Below the pieces are notes generated by a model. It saw nothing but the letters and a program-made list of their open reading frames with translations, had not been told where the DNA came from and did not search any database. From Chitinophagaceae bacterium (GTDB lineage: Bacteria > Bacteroidota > Bacteroidia > Chitinophagales > Chitinophagaceae), in NCBI GenBank assembly GCA_947454235.1, contig CANGIY010000001.1:62001-126000 (forward strand): DNA of 64,000 nt. Reading direction: 5' to 3'. This document shows positions 36,038-45,512 of this stretch, piece after piece; position 1 is the stretch's first letter; the number at the start of each line of letters is the position of its first letter. A program made the position numbers and the translations under genes.

Positions 36038-36598
36038 TTAATAAACAAACTTCACATGCACCGCACTACTGTCAGCTACCGCCGGCATGAATGTTCCGTC
36101 AAACATGTAAAAGCGTGTTGGGGCACCCATGTACAGTTTGAAAGTGTCAGCAATAAACTCGTTATGGAATGGAAATGAAGGCTTAATGGTAGACAAAGAA
36201 CCGAATGTATCTAATGCTACAGTGTCTGGTCTTGGCGAATACCTGATAGCGATATAACCTTGTGTTGAAACGTAGTTAACAGGGTCAGGTTGCTGATACC
36301 AGCAAGTAGTGTTAGTGTTTGAATATTCCAAGCTATCTACGTAATGATACCCACCTGAAGCATCCCTGTAATGGCGGTATTCTGTGAAATCAGTAGAACT
36401 GCGGAATTTCATGCTATAACCCGAGTCGATATGACCAAGGCGGGTAATAACCATGTGATAAATATGGTTTTGCTCAATGTTGCAACTGTCCCATGCGTCA
36501 GCGAAATTCATAGATACACCAGAAATTACATTTGGCACATCTTTATTGCATGAATACATGAAGAGGGCGGCTAGGGCTACGAACAAAAGTTTTTTCAT
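36038..36598 (-). CDS. Predicted lipoprotein of unknown function
   Basis: 186 residues from the ATG at 36598, which gives a clean lipoprotein signal: MKKLLFVALAALFMYSCNKD with the lipidated Cys. In-frame extension upstream has an implausible second hydrophobic segment. The mature part is beta-rich. The VITRLGHIDSGY motif and the C-terminal ADSSAVHVKFVY resemble VSRNGVVDSGY and ADSTAAMWGAIFY in the lipoprotein at 41.0 kb, so the two may be distant paralogues. It lies 74 bases after obg on the same strand and ends at its own terminator. Confidence 0.75.
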   Translation of the reverse strand: MKKLLFVALAALFMYSCNKDVPNVISGVSMNFADAWDSCNIEQNHIYHMVITRLGHIDSGYSMKFRSSTDFTEYRHYRDASGGYHYVDSLEYSNTNTTCWYQQPDPVNYVSTQGYIAIRYSPRPDTVALDTFGSLSTIKPSFPFHNEFIADTFKLYMGAPTRFYMFDGTFMPAVADSSAVHVKFVY

Positions 36599-36671
36599 CT
36601 GAAACAGAATTTGTGTAAAAGTAAAAATAAAAAGTAATACTAAAAAAACGAGAATTTCCTGCCTCAAAAAA

Positions 36672-37670
36672 TTAAGCTTCTGCTTGAAGTATGTCCCATA
36701 GCTGGTCTTTCAGTTCGTTTAATCCCATATTAGCAACAGATGATATAAAAACATGTGGAATTTCAGCCGGTAGTGTAGATGCAATTTCCGCTTTCAATTC
36801 ATCGTCGAGCATATCGCTTTTGCTTACTGCAATCACCATTTTTTTATCCAGCAGTTCAGGGTTGTACTGTTCCAGTTCATTTACCAAAATGTCAAATTCT
36901 TTTGCGTGGTCAGCACTATCAGCAGGTATCAGGAAAAGCAGTACAGAATTGCGTTCAATGTGGCGTAAGAACCTGTGTCCAAGTCCTTTACCTTCTGCCG
37001 CTCCTTCAATAATACCCGGTAGGTCTGCCATACAAAACGACTTACCATCGCGATAAGATACAATACCCAACTGAGGGGTAAGTGTAGTAAATGCGTAATT
37101 GGCAATCTTAGGTTTTGCAGCACTTACAACTGAAAGAAGTGTTGACTTACCGGCATTCGGAAAACCAACCAATCCTACATCGGCAAGTATTTTTAGTTCC
37201 AGCACCTTCCAACCTTCGCTGCCCATTTCGCCGGGCTGCGCGTATTCAGGTGCCTGATTGGTCGCTGTCGCAAAGTTGTAGTTACCCAACCCGCCACGAC
37301 CACCTGGTAACCAAATTACCTCCTGTCCGTCTTCGAGAATTTCAATCTCCATTTCCTCCGATTCTTCATCGTAGGCGACGGTACCCAGCGGCACCTCAAG
37401 AATTATATCATCTCCATCGTGACCGGTACATTTGTTTTTGCTGCCGTTTTGGCCATCTTTAGCAACAATGTTTTTCCGATAGCGTAAGTGCAGCAAAGTC
37501 CATAATTGCCGGTTTCCCCTCAATATAATATGACCTCCCCTGCCACCGTCGCCACCATCGGGGCCGGCTTGCGGGTTGAATTTGGTACGTGCGAAATGCG
37601 AGCTGCCTGCGCCACCTTTCCCCGAATGGGCAAACACCCTGATTCGGTCAACAAAGTTGCCTTTTTCCAC
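36672..37670 (-). CDS. obg: Obg-family GTPase
   Basis: 332 residues. The Gly-rich OBG domain ([46 protein letters not shown]) covers about 1-158. A G domain follows with P-loop GFPNAGKST, switch region [12 protein letters not shown]3 DLPGIIEGA and G4 SKSD. Translation starts at GTG (37668-37670), overlapping the adk stop by one base (TAGTG), so the two are coupled. The protein is a ribosome-associated GTPase needed for large-subunit maturation and growth control. The variable C-terminal extension of some Obg proteins is absent. Confidence 0.95.
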   Translation of the reverse strand: MEKGNFVDRIRVFAHSGKGGAGSSHFARTKFNPQAGPDGGDGGRGGHIILRGNRQLWTLLHLRYRKNIVAKDGQNGSKNKCTGHDGDDIILEVPLGTVAYDEESEEMEIEILEDGQEVIWLPGGRGGLGNYNFATATNQAPEYAQPGEMGSEGWKVLELKILADVGLVGFPNAGKSTLLSVVSAAKPKIANYAFTTLTPQLGIVSYRDGKSFCMADLPGIIEGAAEGKGLGHRFLRHIERNSVLLFLIPADSADHAKEFDILVNELEQYNPELLDKKMVIAVSKSDMLDDELKAEIASTLPAEIPHVFISSVANMGLNELKDQLWDILQAEA

Positions 37671-38254
37671 TATTCGGCTGGTAAAATGTATTTATTGATG
37701 TGCTTACACAACATTTTGAAAGTTTCCTCGATTGCATGGTTACCTGCAATGCCTTCCAATTTGCCGTGGTTTTTATAGTATCCTGCAACAGGTTCAGTTT
37801 TTGAGCGGTATTCTTTAATACGCTTCACAATCACTTCTTCAGTATCATCACTGCGTCCTGAAGTTTGTCCCCTGCCTACAAGGCGTTTAATCAATTCTTC
37901 TTCAGTTACTTCTAATGAAAGAACCAAAGTGATGCTTGTATTTTTGAATTCCAGCAATTTGTCCAACGCTTCAGCCTGAGCACGTGTGCGCGGGAAACCA
38001 TCAAAAATGAAACCGCGGGCTTCCGGGTTTTCATCAATTTTGCTGCTGATCATGCCAATAACTACCTCGTCAGGCACCAATAAACCTTGATCCATGAATT
38101 TCCTGGCTTCAATCCCCAACGGAGTTTGACGTGCCACTTCATCCCTCAACAAGTCGCCTGTTGAGATGTGAATCAGGTTATAAGTTTGCAATATGTTGGC
38201 TGACTGGGTTCCTTTTCCACTGCCCGGAGGGCCAAACAAAACGAGGTTGAACAT
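37670..38254 (-). CDS. adk: Adenylate kinase
   Basis: 194 residues from the ATG at 38254; an upstream in-frame TTG falls inside the -7 promoter element and is excluded. P-loop [10 protein letters not shown], the AMP-binding [11 protein letters not shown] and [14 protein letters not shown], and the LID region [16 protein letters not shown] are present. The LID is the short form without the Cys-rich zinc insertion, matching the short length. It balances AMP, ADP and ATP. Coupled to obg through overlapping stop and start codons. Confidence 0.95.
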   Translation of the reverse strand: MFNLVLFGPPGSGKGTQSANILQTYNLIHISTGDLLRDEVARQTPLGIEARKFMDQGLLVPDEVVIGMISSKIDENPEARGFIFDGFPRTRAQAEALDKLLEFKNTSITLVLSLEVTEEELIKRLVGRGQTSGRSDDTEEVIVKRIKEYRSKTEPVAGYYKNHGKLEGIAGNHAIEETFKMLCKHINKYILPAE

Positions 38255-38278
38255 GATTTTATCTATTGATAGTCGGCA

Positions 38279-38286
38279 CAAAAATA
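38279..38286 (-). promoter_or_regulatory. -7 element for adk-obg
   Basis: TATTTTTG on the minus strand, 24 bases upstream of the adk ATG. Confidence 0.6.
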
Positions 38287-38402
38287 GCCATTGTTACCAT
38301 AACAAAGGTAAAATTGTGTATAAATTGATGTTATTTATCGCTGAAGCTCTGCAACAAGGGTCTTATTGCATTCATTTTCATCGAGGCTTACAACCTAAAT
38401 TA

Positions 38403-39044
38403 TCAGGCATTTAAATACGGATTATACTTCTTTTCAGTATCAATGCGCGTTGGTGTGCCATGTCCCGAAAGTACTTGTGTTTTATCGGGGAGTGGCAACA
38501 AATGAGTGCGAATACTATTAATAAGAGTATCAAAGTTGCCGCCCGGCAGGTCGGTTCTGCCTATGCTGCCTGAAAAAAGCACATCACCACTTATTACCCA
38601 TGCACCCGGCTCGTAATAAAAAGATATACTTCCCGGTGAATGACCAGGCGTAAGCATCACTTTTACTTCATCGTCACCAAGCTTCAATGGTTCTTTCTCA
38701 CTGATGAAAAAATCGGGAGTAGGCACTACCATCCCATCGAAACCAAACATCGCTGCTGAATTGGGTGCCATTTTCAACACAGGTTCTTCATCTTTATGAA
38801 CGCCAAAAGGAATTTTATAAAAATCTTTCAGTGCCTGTACACCAAAAATATGGTCAAGGTGGGCGTGTGTATTAATAATGGCAACCGGAGTGAGTTGTTT
38901 TTCTTCAATATGCTGACGGAATATATTCACCTCGTCGTTGTGGTACATGCCGGGGTCAACAATCCAGCAACGTTTGGCGCTGTCGGAGATGAGATAAGTA
39001 TTTTCCTGAAAAGCGTTAAAAGTAAAGTAGGAAACTTGTAACAT
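38403..39044 (-). CDS. MBL-fold metallo-hydrolase, glyoxalase II-like
   Basis: 213 residues from the ATG at 39044. Metallo-beta-lactamase fold with the metal motif THAHLDHIFG (HxHxDH), a later histidine in LTPGHSPGS, an aspartate in ISGDVLFSGSIGRTD and a final histidine in VLSGHGTPT. The pattern is that of small hydroxyacylglutathione-hydrolase-like proteins (YcbL type), which hydrolyse thioesters. It is cytoplasmic. Physiological substrate is unknown. Confidence 0.9.
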   Translation of the reverse strand: MLQVSYFTFNAFQENTYLISDSAKRCWIVDPGMYHNDEVNIFRQHIEEKQLTPVAIINTHAHLDHIFGVQALKDFYKIPFGVHKDEEPVLKMAPNSAAMFGFDGMVVPTPDFFISEKEPLKLGDDEVKVMLTPGHSPGSISFYYEPGAWVISGDVLFSGSIGRTDLPGGNFDTLINSIRTHLLPLPDKTQVLSGHGTPTRIDTEKKYNPYLNA

Positions 39045-39163
39045 AAAAAATGGCTGTTTTATAGTCCTGGGCAATCAAAAGGACAGCAAAATTGTATAAA
39101 AACCTTCAACCTGAAACTGATTTTAATTGGTTACACTGTATTTTTATGAGTAATTTAGTAATC

Positions 39164-39586
39164 ATGAGCCATAAATATTACTCTCGTACCGACAAAACAC
39201 CGGTTGAAATAAGCGATGCAGAATGGAAAGAAATTCTAAGTCCTGAGGTTTTTAGAATTGCCCGCCAAAAGGGCACCGAGTGGGCTTTTTCAGGTAAATA
39301 CTGGCGTACCGATACCAAGGGGCAGTACTACTGCGCAGCCTGTGGCAACCACTTATTTACTTCCGATGCAAAATTTGCCAGTTCTTGCGGCTGGCCCAGC
39401 TTTTTCGAGCCTTCAACTCCTGAGGCAATGAAGTATGTGCCCGACCACACCCATGGCATGGAACGTGTCGAAGTTTTGTGTGGCAGGTGTAATGGTCACC
39501 TTGGGCATATTTTTGACGACGGTCCGGCACCTACTCACATGCGCTACTGTATGAATTCGCTGATGCTGGACTTTGAGCCGGAATGA
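39164..39586 (+). CDS. msrB: Peptide-methionine (R)-S-oxide reductase
   Basis: 140 residues from the ATG at 39164, the usual length; upstream in-frame ATG (39146) and TTG (39092) codons are less likely. Two zinc CxxC pairs (CAACG, CGRC), the SCGWPSFF motif and the catalytic cysteine in HMRYCMNS are all present. It reduces the R-form of methionine sulfoxide in oxidised proteins, using thioredoxin. No signal peptide with this start, so cytoplasmic. Confidence 0.93.
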   Translation: MSHKYYSRTDKTPVEISDAEWKEILSPEVFRIARQKGTEWAFSGKYWRTDTKGQYYCAACGNHLFTSDAKFASSCGWPSFFEPSTPEAMKYVPDHTHGMERVEVLCGRCNGHLGHIFDDGPAPTHMRYCMNSLMLDFEPE

Positions 39587-39678
39587 AGCGTGATAAAAAT
39601 GCTCAGAAATCTGATGCCGAAGTGACTTCATACGAAGAAAGAATGACTTTTGTTTTTTCTTTTTGTTCAGTTTTCTGC

Positions 39679-39686
39679 TAATTTTG
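39679..39686 (+). promoter_or_regulatory. -7 element for icd
   Basis: TAATTTTG, 25 bases before the ATG at 39712. Confidence 0.55.
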
Positions 39687-39711
39687 AGGTACGACAAAAA
39701 AAATTCCTACT

Positions 39712-40938
39712 ATGGCAAAGATTAAAGTGGCGAATCCGGTTGTTGAGCTGGATGGCGATGAGATGACCCGAATCATTTGGAAATACATTAAAGACAAACT
39801 GATTCTCCCTTACCTCGATGTAGATATTAAGTACTATGACCTTGGTGTAGAATACAGAGATCAGACCAATGACCAGGTAACAATTGATGCCGCTAATGCT
39901 ATTAAGCAATACGGAGTAGGTATTAAGTGTGCTACTATTACGCCCGATGAAGCGCGTGTAAAAGAGTTCAATCTCAAGCAAATGTGGAAGAGCCCGAACG
40001 GAACTATCAGAAACATACTCGATGGTACCGTATTTCGTGAACCAATTGTAATGAGCAATGTACCGCGTTTAGTGCCAAACTGGACAGCACCAATTTGTAT
40101 CGGTCGTCACGCATTTGGTGACCAGTACAGGGCTACCGACTTTGTAGTAAAAGGAAAAGGAAAACTAACTATTAAGTTCGAAGGAGAAAACGGTGAAACT
40201 ATAGAGCACGAGGTATATAATTTTAAAGGAGACGGCGTTGCATTGGCAATGTACAATACCGATGAATCTATCATGGGTTTTGCAAGAGCATGCTTCAACC
40301 TCGCTCTTTCAAAAAAATGGCCTTTGTACCTTTCAACTAAAAATACGATCCTGAAAAAATACGACGGCAGGTTTAAAGATATCTTCGAAGCTATTTATCA
40401 GGAAGAGTTTAAAGCTGAATTTGACAAACAAGGCTTAGTGTACGAACACAGGTTGATTGATGACATGGTAGCAAGTGCACTTAAATGGAATGGTAATTTC
40501 GTTTGGGCTTGTAAAAACTACGATGGCGACGTACAAAGCGATACTGTGGCTCAGGGCTTCGGCTCACTGGGGCTTATGACTTCGGTACTTGTTACGCCTG
40601 ATGGCAAAACAATGGAAGCAGAAGCTGCGCATGGTACAGTAACACGTCACTACCGCGATTACCAAAAAGGTAAGCCAACATCAACTAATCCTATTGCGTC
40701 AATTTTTGCGTGGACACGTGGTTTGGCATTCAGGGGTAAACTCGACGGCAATCAGGAACTTATCAAATTTGCAGAAGCACTCGAAAGCGTTTGTATTGAA
40801 ACAGTTGAAAGTGGCAAAATGACCAAGGACCTTGCTGTTTGTATACATGGTAATAAAGTTTCGCATGGCGAACATTATCTGTACACTGAAGAGTTTTTGG
40901 ATGCTTTGAATGAAAATTTGAAGGCAAAACTGGCTTAA
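39712..40938 (+). CDS. icd: NADP-dependent isocitrate dehydrogenase, eukaryotic-like type
   Basis: 408 residues. The N-terminal [20 protein letters not shown] and [17 protein letters not shown], the isocitrate loop [21 protein letters not shown], the metal-binding [12 protein letters not shown] and [17 protein letters not shown], and the NADP-binding [16 protein letters not shown] make a complete enzyme of the mitochondrial/cytosolic eukaryotic kind (subfamily II), as is common in Bacteroidota. It oxidises isocitrate to 2-oxoglutarate in the TCA cycle and supplies NADPH. It is a single-gene unit with its own promoter. Confidence 0.95.
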   Translation: MAKIKVANPVVELDGDEMTRIIWKYIKDKLILPYLDVDIKYYDLGVEYRDQTNDQVTIDAANAIKQYGVGIKCATITPDEARVKEFNLKQMWKSPNGTIRNILDGTVFREPIVMSNVPRLVPNWTAPICIGRHAFGDQYRATDFVVKGKGKLTIKFEGENGETIEHEVYNFKGDGVALAMYNTDESIMGFARACFNLALSKKWPLYLSTKNTILKKYDGRFKDIFEAIYQEEFKAEFDKQGLVYEHRLIDDMVASALKWNGNFVWACKNYDGDVQSDTVAQGFGSLGLMTSVLVTPDGKTMEAEAAHGTVTRHYRDYQKGKPTSTNPIASIFAWTRGLAFRGKLDGNQELIKFAEALESVCIETVESGKMTKDLAVCIHGNKVSHGEHYLYTEEFLDALNENLKAKLA

Positions 40939-40996
40939 GCTGTCCTAGTTTTTACGAAACTAACGTTGCAGGGTATAAATATTAAAAAAGTGTGCC

Positions 40997-41004
40997 TATT
41001 TTTG
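40997..41004 (+). promoter_or_regulatory. -7 element before lipoprotein gene
   Basis: TATTTTTG, 24 bases before the ATG at 41029. Confidence 0.55.
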
Positions 41005-41028
41005 GCTGAGTTTGAAAAATAACATTCA

Positions 41029-41529
41029 ATGCGAAATATTCTATTAATCATCTTAAGTGTTGCGGTATTTGCTTCTTGTACTAAAAAAGACGACACCCGA
41101 CCTACTTCCAGCTATGCGCAAGGAGTATCAGGAATGGGCTACAAATACAATAAAGGACTTCTGTTCAGGGTGTCACGTAACGGGGTTGTTGATTCAGGTT
41201 ACATTATATTCCATACCAATGGAACAGTAACTGAGGTATCGGGTAAATTTGATTCTTCTTCTTACACATTCCCTGACTCATTGACTTATACGCTCAACAC
41301 AAGTTATGATGGTAGCATAGTATGGCAGAACATTCCTTCAGGTAATGTATTTTGCATGTATCCTACTTACGATACAAGTACATACGGCAAACATTTTATT
41401 CTGCACGAGTATTTAAGAGACGAAGTAGTGATTGCGACAAAAGCAGGTTCGTTTAACTATACCGCTCTTCAGTTTACACCAACTAAGGCTGATTCTACTG
41501 CAGCTATGTGGGGTGCTATTTTCTACTAG
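41029..41529 (+). CDS. Predicted lipoprotein of unknown function
   Basis: 166 residues. Signal peptide II with lipobox in MRNILLIILSVAVFASCTKKD. The mature part is beta-rich with no recognised domain. Similar in plan, and in two short motifs (VDSGYIIF; ADSTAAMWGAIFY at the C-terminus), to the lipoprotein at 36.0-36.6 kb. It likely sits on the periplasmic or outer face of the envelope. It ends at a strong bidirectional terminator shared with the convergent small lipoprotein gene. Confidence 0.78.
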   Translation: MRNILLIILSVAVFASCTKKDDTRPTSSYAQGVSGMGYKYNKGLLFRVSRNGVVDSGYIIFHTNGTVTEVSGKFDSSSYTFPDSLTYTLNTSYDGSIVWQNIPSGNVFCMYPTYDTSTYGKHFILHEYLRDEVVIATKAGSFNYTALQFTPTKADSTAAMWGAIFY

Positions 41530-41551
41530 AAAAATTGAATTTTATAAAAGC

Positions 41552-41586
41552 AAAATGCCGCTTGGGATGTCCTGAGCGGCATTTTT
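41552..41586. terminator. Bidirectional intrinsic terminator
   Basis: A perfect 11-bp stem AAAATGCCGCT/AGCGGCATTTT (41552-41562 and 41575-41585) lies between two convergent lipoprotein genes. The A and T tracts serve both directions. Confidence 0.9.
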
Positions 41587-41587
41587 A

Positions 41588-41989
41588 TTAGAAGCTGTAA
41601 GTTGGTAAAAAAACTTGTAGCGAATCGGCGGTGCTGTTAATGGTAACTGGCACGCCACCTTTTAGACCGGGAGGGGTATAACCCACATGCGTGCCTTGAG
41701 CATATAAGTAATAATTCCCCCGAATGAGGTTGTGAAAAATAGCCTTAGGAACACCATTCATCATAACCGGGCTGGCTGAATCATCATACAGATTGTTGGC
41801 CGGAGCGTCAAGTACACCGTATTTAATGTACACCTTACACGTACTTATCAACGAGTCGGCGTGCTCGGGTGTAACGGAAAGTGTGTTGTTGCCGCCCTTA
41901 CCCCCACCACTTATGGCGTCATCGGGGTGTTGGCAACCGACAGCAACTATCAATGCTCCGGCAGTAAGAATTTGAAAAAGCTGTTTCAT
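41588..41989 (-). CDS. Small predicted lipoprotein
   Basis: 133 residues from the ATG at 41989, giving MKQLFQILTAGALIVAVGCQHPDD with a lipobox Cys. A Gly-rich spacer (ISGGGKGGNN) follows. The remainder (KVYIKYGVLDAPANNLYDDSA, GNYYLYAQGTHVG, VPVTINSTADSLQVFLP) looks like a single beta-sandwich, perhaps a carboxypeptidase-regulatory-like fold. Unknown function. Confidence 0.7.
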   Translation of the reverse strand: MKQLFQILTAGALIVAVGCQHPDDAISGGGKGGNNTLSVTPEHADSLISTCKVYIKYGVLDAPANNLYDDSASPVMMNGVPKAIFHNLIRGNYYLYAQGTHVGYTPPGLKGGVPVTINSTADSLQVFLPTYSF

Positions 41990-42078
41990 AAATAGGATTT
42001 TGATACGTAAAAATAGGGCATTAAGAAATGTCAATGCTATTTTTTTAGCTGAATCATACTTTTATCGGAGAACTCAAT

Positions 42079-42086
42079 TAATTTTG
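42079..42086 (+). promoter_or_regulatory. -7 element for nuoH
   Basis: TAATTTTG, 6 bases before the ATG at 42093. Transcription would begin at about the start codon, which excludes the in-frame TTG at 42000. Confidence 0.65.
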
Positions 42087-42092
42087 TGGACT

Positions 42093-43163
42093 ATGTTATT
42101 GTTGCAAATTGACACAGCGTTCATCATCCAGAAAATCATACTGATTTCTGTTATTTTGGGTGGTTCGTTAGGTGTGGCTATGTATGCTACCTGGGCAGAG
42201 CGTAAAGTAGCTGCTGTAATGCAGGACAGGATAGGCCCTAACAGGGCCGGACCATTTGGTTTACTGCAACCGCTTGCCGATGGTTTGAAGCTTTTCTTCA
42301 AAGAAGAGATTATTCCGAACCGTTCAACTCAGGTTATTTTCATCCTTGGTCCGTGCCTGGCTATGCTTACCGCACTTATGACCAGTGCTGTTGTGCCTTG
42401 GGGTCCTGACTTTAAGTTTGGCGAACACAATGTGTCGTTACAGGTAGCTGATATCAATATTGGTATGCTCTTTGTATTTGGTGCTGTGAGTGTGGGAGTA
42501 TATGGTGTAATGCTTGGTGGCTGGGCATCAAACAACAAGTTTTCTCTTTTAAGTAGTATTCGTGCGGCTTCTCAGGCTATTTCTTACGAACTGGCGATGG
42601 GATTAAGTCTGATTGCTTTGTTGATGATGACAGGTTCATTGAGTTTAAGAACCATCGTTGAACAACAACACGGCTTTTGGCAAAACGGATATTTTTCATG
42701 GAACATTTTCAAGCAACCATTAGGCTTTATCATTTTCTTTGTTTGCTCGCTTGCAGAATTGAACAGAGCACCTTTTGACTTACCTGAGTGCGAAAGCGAA
42801 TTGAACATGGGTTACCATCAGGAGTATTCTTCAATGAAACTCGGTTTCTATCTGTTTGCTGAATACATTAACCTGTTTGTTAGCTCTGCTATCCTTTCAA
42901 CTTTGTTCCTGGGTGGTTATAACTTCCCTGGTATGGATGCGGTACAACACTCTGTAAGTTCTGGTTTGTTCAGCCTTATTTGTGTGGGTGTATTGATTAG
43001 TAAGGTGGTATTCATGATTTTGTTGATTATGGCTATCAGGTGGACACTTCCTAGGTTCCGTTACGATCAGTTAATGCGCCTGGGCTGGAAATCGCTTATA
43101 CCTTTTGCATTGGTAAACATGGTAGCTACAGGAGCAGCTATCTTGTGGATATTCAACAAGTAA
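42093..43163 (+). CDS. nuoH: NADH-quinone oxidoreductase subunit H
   Basis: 356 residues. About eight to nine membrane helices and the conserved quinone-site loops are present: WAERKVAAVMQDRIGPNRAGP, LLQPLADGLKLFFKEE, and LAELNRAPFDLPECESELNMGYHQEYSS followed by FAEYINLFVSSA. This is the complex I membrane subunit at the junction with the peripheral arm, where quinone binds. The gene has its own promoter and terminator, and no other nuo gene lies nearby. In most bacteria nuoH is between nuoG and nuoI, so here complex I genes must be dispersed or this is a separate copy. Confidence 0.94.
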   Translation: MLLLQIDTAFIIQKIILISVILGGSLGVAMYATWAERKVAAVMQDRIGPNRAGPFGLLQPLADGLKLFFKEEIIPNRSTQVIFILGPCLAMLTALMTSAVVPWGPDFKFGEHNVSLQVADINIGMLFVFGAVSVGVYGVMLGGWASNNKFSLLSSIRAASQAISYELAMGLSLIALLMMTGSLSLRTIVEQQHGFWQNGYFSWNIFKQPLGFIIFFVCSLAELNRAPFDLPECESELNMGYHQEYSSMKLGFYLFAEYINLFVSSAILSTLFLGGYNFPGMDAVQHSVSSGLFSLICVGVLISKVVFMILLIMAIRWTLPRFRYDQLMRLGWKSLIPFALVNMVATGAAILWIFNK

Positions 43164-43189
43164 ACAATGTTTGAGTCATAAAAATATTG

Positions 43190-43220
43190 AGACTGTCCTG
43201 TTGATGGGCAGTCTTTTTAT
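43190..43220 (+). terminator. Intrinsic terminator after nuoH
   Basis: GACTGTCC (43191-43198) pairs with GGGCAGTC (43206-43213) with one G:U, followed by TTTTTATT. Confidence 0.75.
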
Positions 43221-43275
43221 TATAGCTCCATTCAAACCTTTTAATTGTACACCCGCCCAAAAAAAACAATAGAAC

Positions 43276-43992
43276 ATGCTACCCGCCTGGCAAACAGCAA
43301 CCGTTATTAAGATTGAACAAGTGACGCACGACACGCGCCGTTTTTGGTTGCGTGTACACGGTGTTGAGCGGTTTGAATTCAAGCCGGGGCAGTTTGTTAC
43401 GCTCGATTTGCCTATATCAGAGCAACGCAACAAGCGCTGGCGCAGCTACAGCATTGCATCTCCACCCGACGAGAGCAATGTGATAGAATTAATTATTGTT
43501 GAACTGGAACAAGGCGTAGGGTCGAGGTATATTTTTCAGGAGGTGATAGAAGGAAGCGAAGTGAAGTTCAGGGGCCCGCAAGGGGTGTTTTTACTGCCCG
43601 ACATCAGCAATCGCGACCTGTTTATGATTTGTACGGGTACAGGTATTGCACCCTTCCGCAGCATGCTCAGGCATATATTAAACTCGGGTATGCCACATAG
43701 GCAAATACACCTCGTGTTTGGCACCAATACGGCTGAAGAAACGTTGTATCTGGCAGAAATGCAGCAGTTGGAAAAAGAGCTGGAGGGCTTCAAGTTTCAC
43801 TACATCTTTTCATGTGACGGCTCTTATGGCGAAACAGGTTATGTACACAAACTCTACGTGCCGCTTTGCCTAGATAACCCTGAAGCGCAGTTTATGATTT
43901 GCGGCTGGCGCACCATGATTGACGATGCCCGCACCACCCTCCGCGATCTTGGCTTCGATTCAAAAGCAATACACGTCGAAATTTACGGGTAA
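43276..43992 (+). CDS. FAD-binding oxidoreductase, ferredoxin-NADP reductase-like
   Basis: 238 residues. FNR-type beta-barrel with the FAD motif RWRSYSIASPP (RxYS), then LIIVELEQGVGSRYIF, and an NAD(P) domain with MICTGTGIAPFRSML, VFGTNTAEETLYL, the FSCDG stretch, and FMICGWRTMIDDARTTL. It lacks a 2Fe-2S domain, so it transfers electrons between NAD(P)H and a separate ferredoxin, flavodoxin or quinone partner. It is next to nuoH but separated by a terminator, so co-function is not implied. Confidence 0.87.
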   Translation: MLPAWQTATVIKIEQVTHDTRRFWLRVHGVERFEFKPGQFVTLDLPISEQRNKRWRSYSIASPPDESNVIELIIVELEQGVGSRYIFQEVIEGSEVKFRGPQGVFLLPDISNRDLFMICTGTGIAPFRSMLRHILNSGMPHRQIHLVFGTNTAEETLYLAEMQQLEKELEGFKFHYIFSCDGSYGETGYVHKLYVPLCLDNPEAQFMICGWRTMIDDARTTLRDLGFDSKAIHVEIYG

Positions 43993-44086
43993 GGGTAATC
44001 ATTATCTCCTCTAAACAACTAGAACAATAGAGGTTCAGGTGAGTACTTTTAAAGAGCGGCTGGGTAACGTTTTTGTGCAAATAAAT

Positions 44087-44094
44087 TAGTTTTG
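44087..44094 (+). promoter_or_regulatory. -7 element for MFS gene
   Basis: TAGTTTTG. The in-frame TTG at 44092 falls within it, so translation must begin at GTG 44101 or ATG 44122. Confidence 0.55.
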
Positions 44095-44121
44095 TATTCA
44101 GTGGGTCAACAACAAACAAAG

Positions 44122-45312
44122 ATGGATGCAGGCGGATGGATGCTTGTTTTAACGGTAGCCCTGGGCTATTGTGTCGATGCGTATGACCTGTTGGTGTTTA
44201 GTGCAGTAAGAAACAGCAGTCTTGCCTCAATTGGTGTGGCGAAAGAAGCCATGGCGGGCGTGGGTATATCGCTCATGAACTGGCAACTTACCGGGCTGGT
44301 TTTGGGCGGATTTTTATGGGGTATACTGGCTGATAAATTGGGGCGAAAGTCAACGTTATTTTATTCCATTGGGCTGTATTCCCTCGCCAATATTGCCAAT
44401 GCACTGGTAACCGATGTAAACACCTATACATTATTGCGCTTTCTGGCTGGTATCGGGTTGGCGGGAGAACTTGGGGTAGGTGTAAGTCTGATAACCGAAG
44501 CAGTACCCAGCAACAAACGAACATTGGCAACCCACTCTGTAGGTATTCTCGGTGTGTTGGGTGCGGTCTTGGGTGGAGTAGCTGCATTTTCACTTCCCTG
44601 GAAAGCTTGTTACATTATTGGTGGTGCGGCTGGTTTATTGCTGCTTACACTCAGGGTGAAGCTCCATGAAAGCGATCAATTCAATCAACTGAAAGCTACC
44701 AATGCAGAGCGCGGCAGTCTAATTACCTATATCAGGGAGCCACGCCTTTTGTTGACGCTTTTATCGTGCACCATTGCAGGTAGTGCCACGTTTGTTTGTG
44801 TATTGCTATTCATACAAGGTGCCCCCGATTTAGGTAAAATATGGCATTTACAGCCCGAGGGGTCAGTAGCAGTAATAGCTTTTTATTTGGGAACAGTGCC
44901 CGCCATTGTACTTGCCGGTACTATGAGCAAGAAGATGAAAAGCCGCAAAAAGCCCATGTTGTTTTCTTACTTGTTACTGGCATTGGCAATACTGTATTTC
45001 ATCTACACCCCCACCGACACGAACCAAGCGTTTTATGTAAAGTGCTTTTTGCTGGGTGCAGGAACAGGCTACTGGCCATTGCTTATCACAGCGTCAGCGG
45101 AATTATTTCCTACACACATAAGGGCTACATCAGCCACCAGCGTACCCAACATAGCCCGTGCCTGGTCAATACCATTCACCATCATTTTCAAATCCATTCA
45201 TACACCCGATAACTTCATCTTTGTAGTCCTGACACTGGCGTTGGTAGCAGTAGGCATTTCACTCACCGCCTCCCTTTTTCTCCGGGAAACCTTCGAAAAC
45301 GCTGCAGAGTAG
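44122..45312 (+). CDS. MFS transporter
   Basis: 396 residues with 12 hydrophobic helices. The major facilitator loop 2-3 motif appears as GILADKLGRKSTLF, the N-terminal helix has the GYCVDAYDLLVFS pattern seen in sugar- and aromatic-acid-porter families (an Asp in helix 1), and the loop after helix 4 has the LAGIGLAGELGVGVSL motif. A second half-motif GTMSKKMKSRKKPM is present. Substrate unknown, probably a sugar acid or other carboxylate. A GTG start at 44101 would add 7 residues. Confidence 0.88.
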   Translation: MDAGGWMLVLTVALGYCVDAYDLLVFSAVRNSSLASIGVAKEAMAGVGISLMNWQLTGLVLGGFLWGILADKLGRKSTLFYSIGLYSLANIANALVTDVNTYTLLRFLAGIGLAGELGVGVSLITEAVPSNKRTLATHSVGILGVLGAVLGGVAAFSLPWKACYIIGGAAGLLLLTLRVKLHESDQFNQLKATNAERGSLITYIREPRLLLTLLSCTIAGSATFVCVLLFIQGAPDLGKIWHLQPEGSVAVIAFYLGTVPAIVLAGTMSKKMKSRKKPMLFSYLLLALAILYFIYTPTDTNQAFYVKCFLLGAGTGYWPLLITASAELFPTHIRATSATSVPNIARAWSIPFTIIFKSIHTPDNFIFVVLTLALVAVGISLTASLFLRETFENAAE

Positions 45313-45338
45313 AAAACAAATTGCATTGGCTCGCCTCT

Positions 45339-45512
45339 GGTCCAAGGATTCCCTTGGACCTCACATTCAGGAAGCATCTGCTTCCGAGCGTGCCAGTTTA
45401 CCCATTAGCGCAAGAGTTTTTTTCTCTTGTGCCCAAAATGCCGGCAGCCTTTTCGACTGCCGAACAGGCTATTTCTGAAAATATTGATTTTGGCAGCGGT
45501 CAAAAGACCGCT
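45339..45512 (+). repeat. Palindromic mosaic repeat, copy E
   Basis: A string of hairpins in 375 gene-free bases (45313-45687). They are a 22-base palindrome of the GGTCCAAGG family (45339-45360), the GGAAGCATCTGCTTCC palindrome (45370-45385), GCGCAAGAG/CTCTTGTGC arms (45408-45432), CGGCAG/CTGCCG (45442-45462) and AGCGGTC/GACCGCT (45495-45512). The first two are the same palindromes as at 21.9 and 24.2 kb but in opposite order, so the element is inverted. A short plus-strand frame across it is not a gene. Confidence 0.85.

Noticed and set aside
42000-42092. TTG start at 42000 for nuoH
   Set aside because: The -7 promoter element at 42079-42086 lies downstream of it and NuoH proteins begin at the position of the ATG at 42093.
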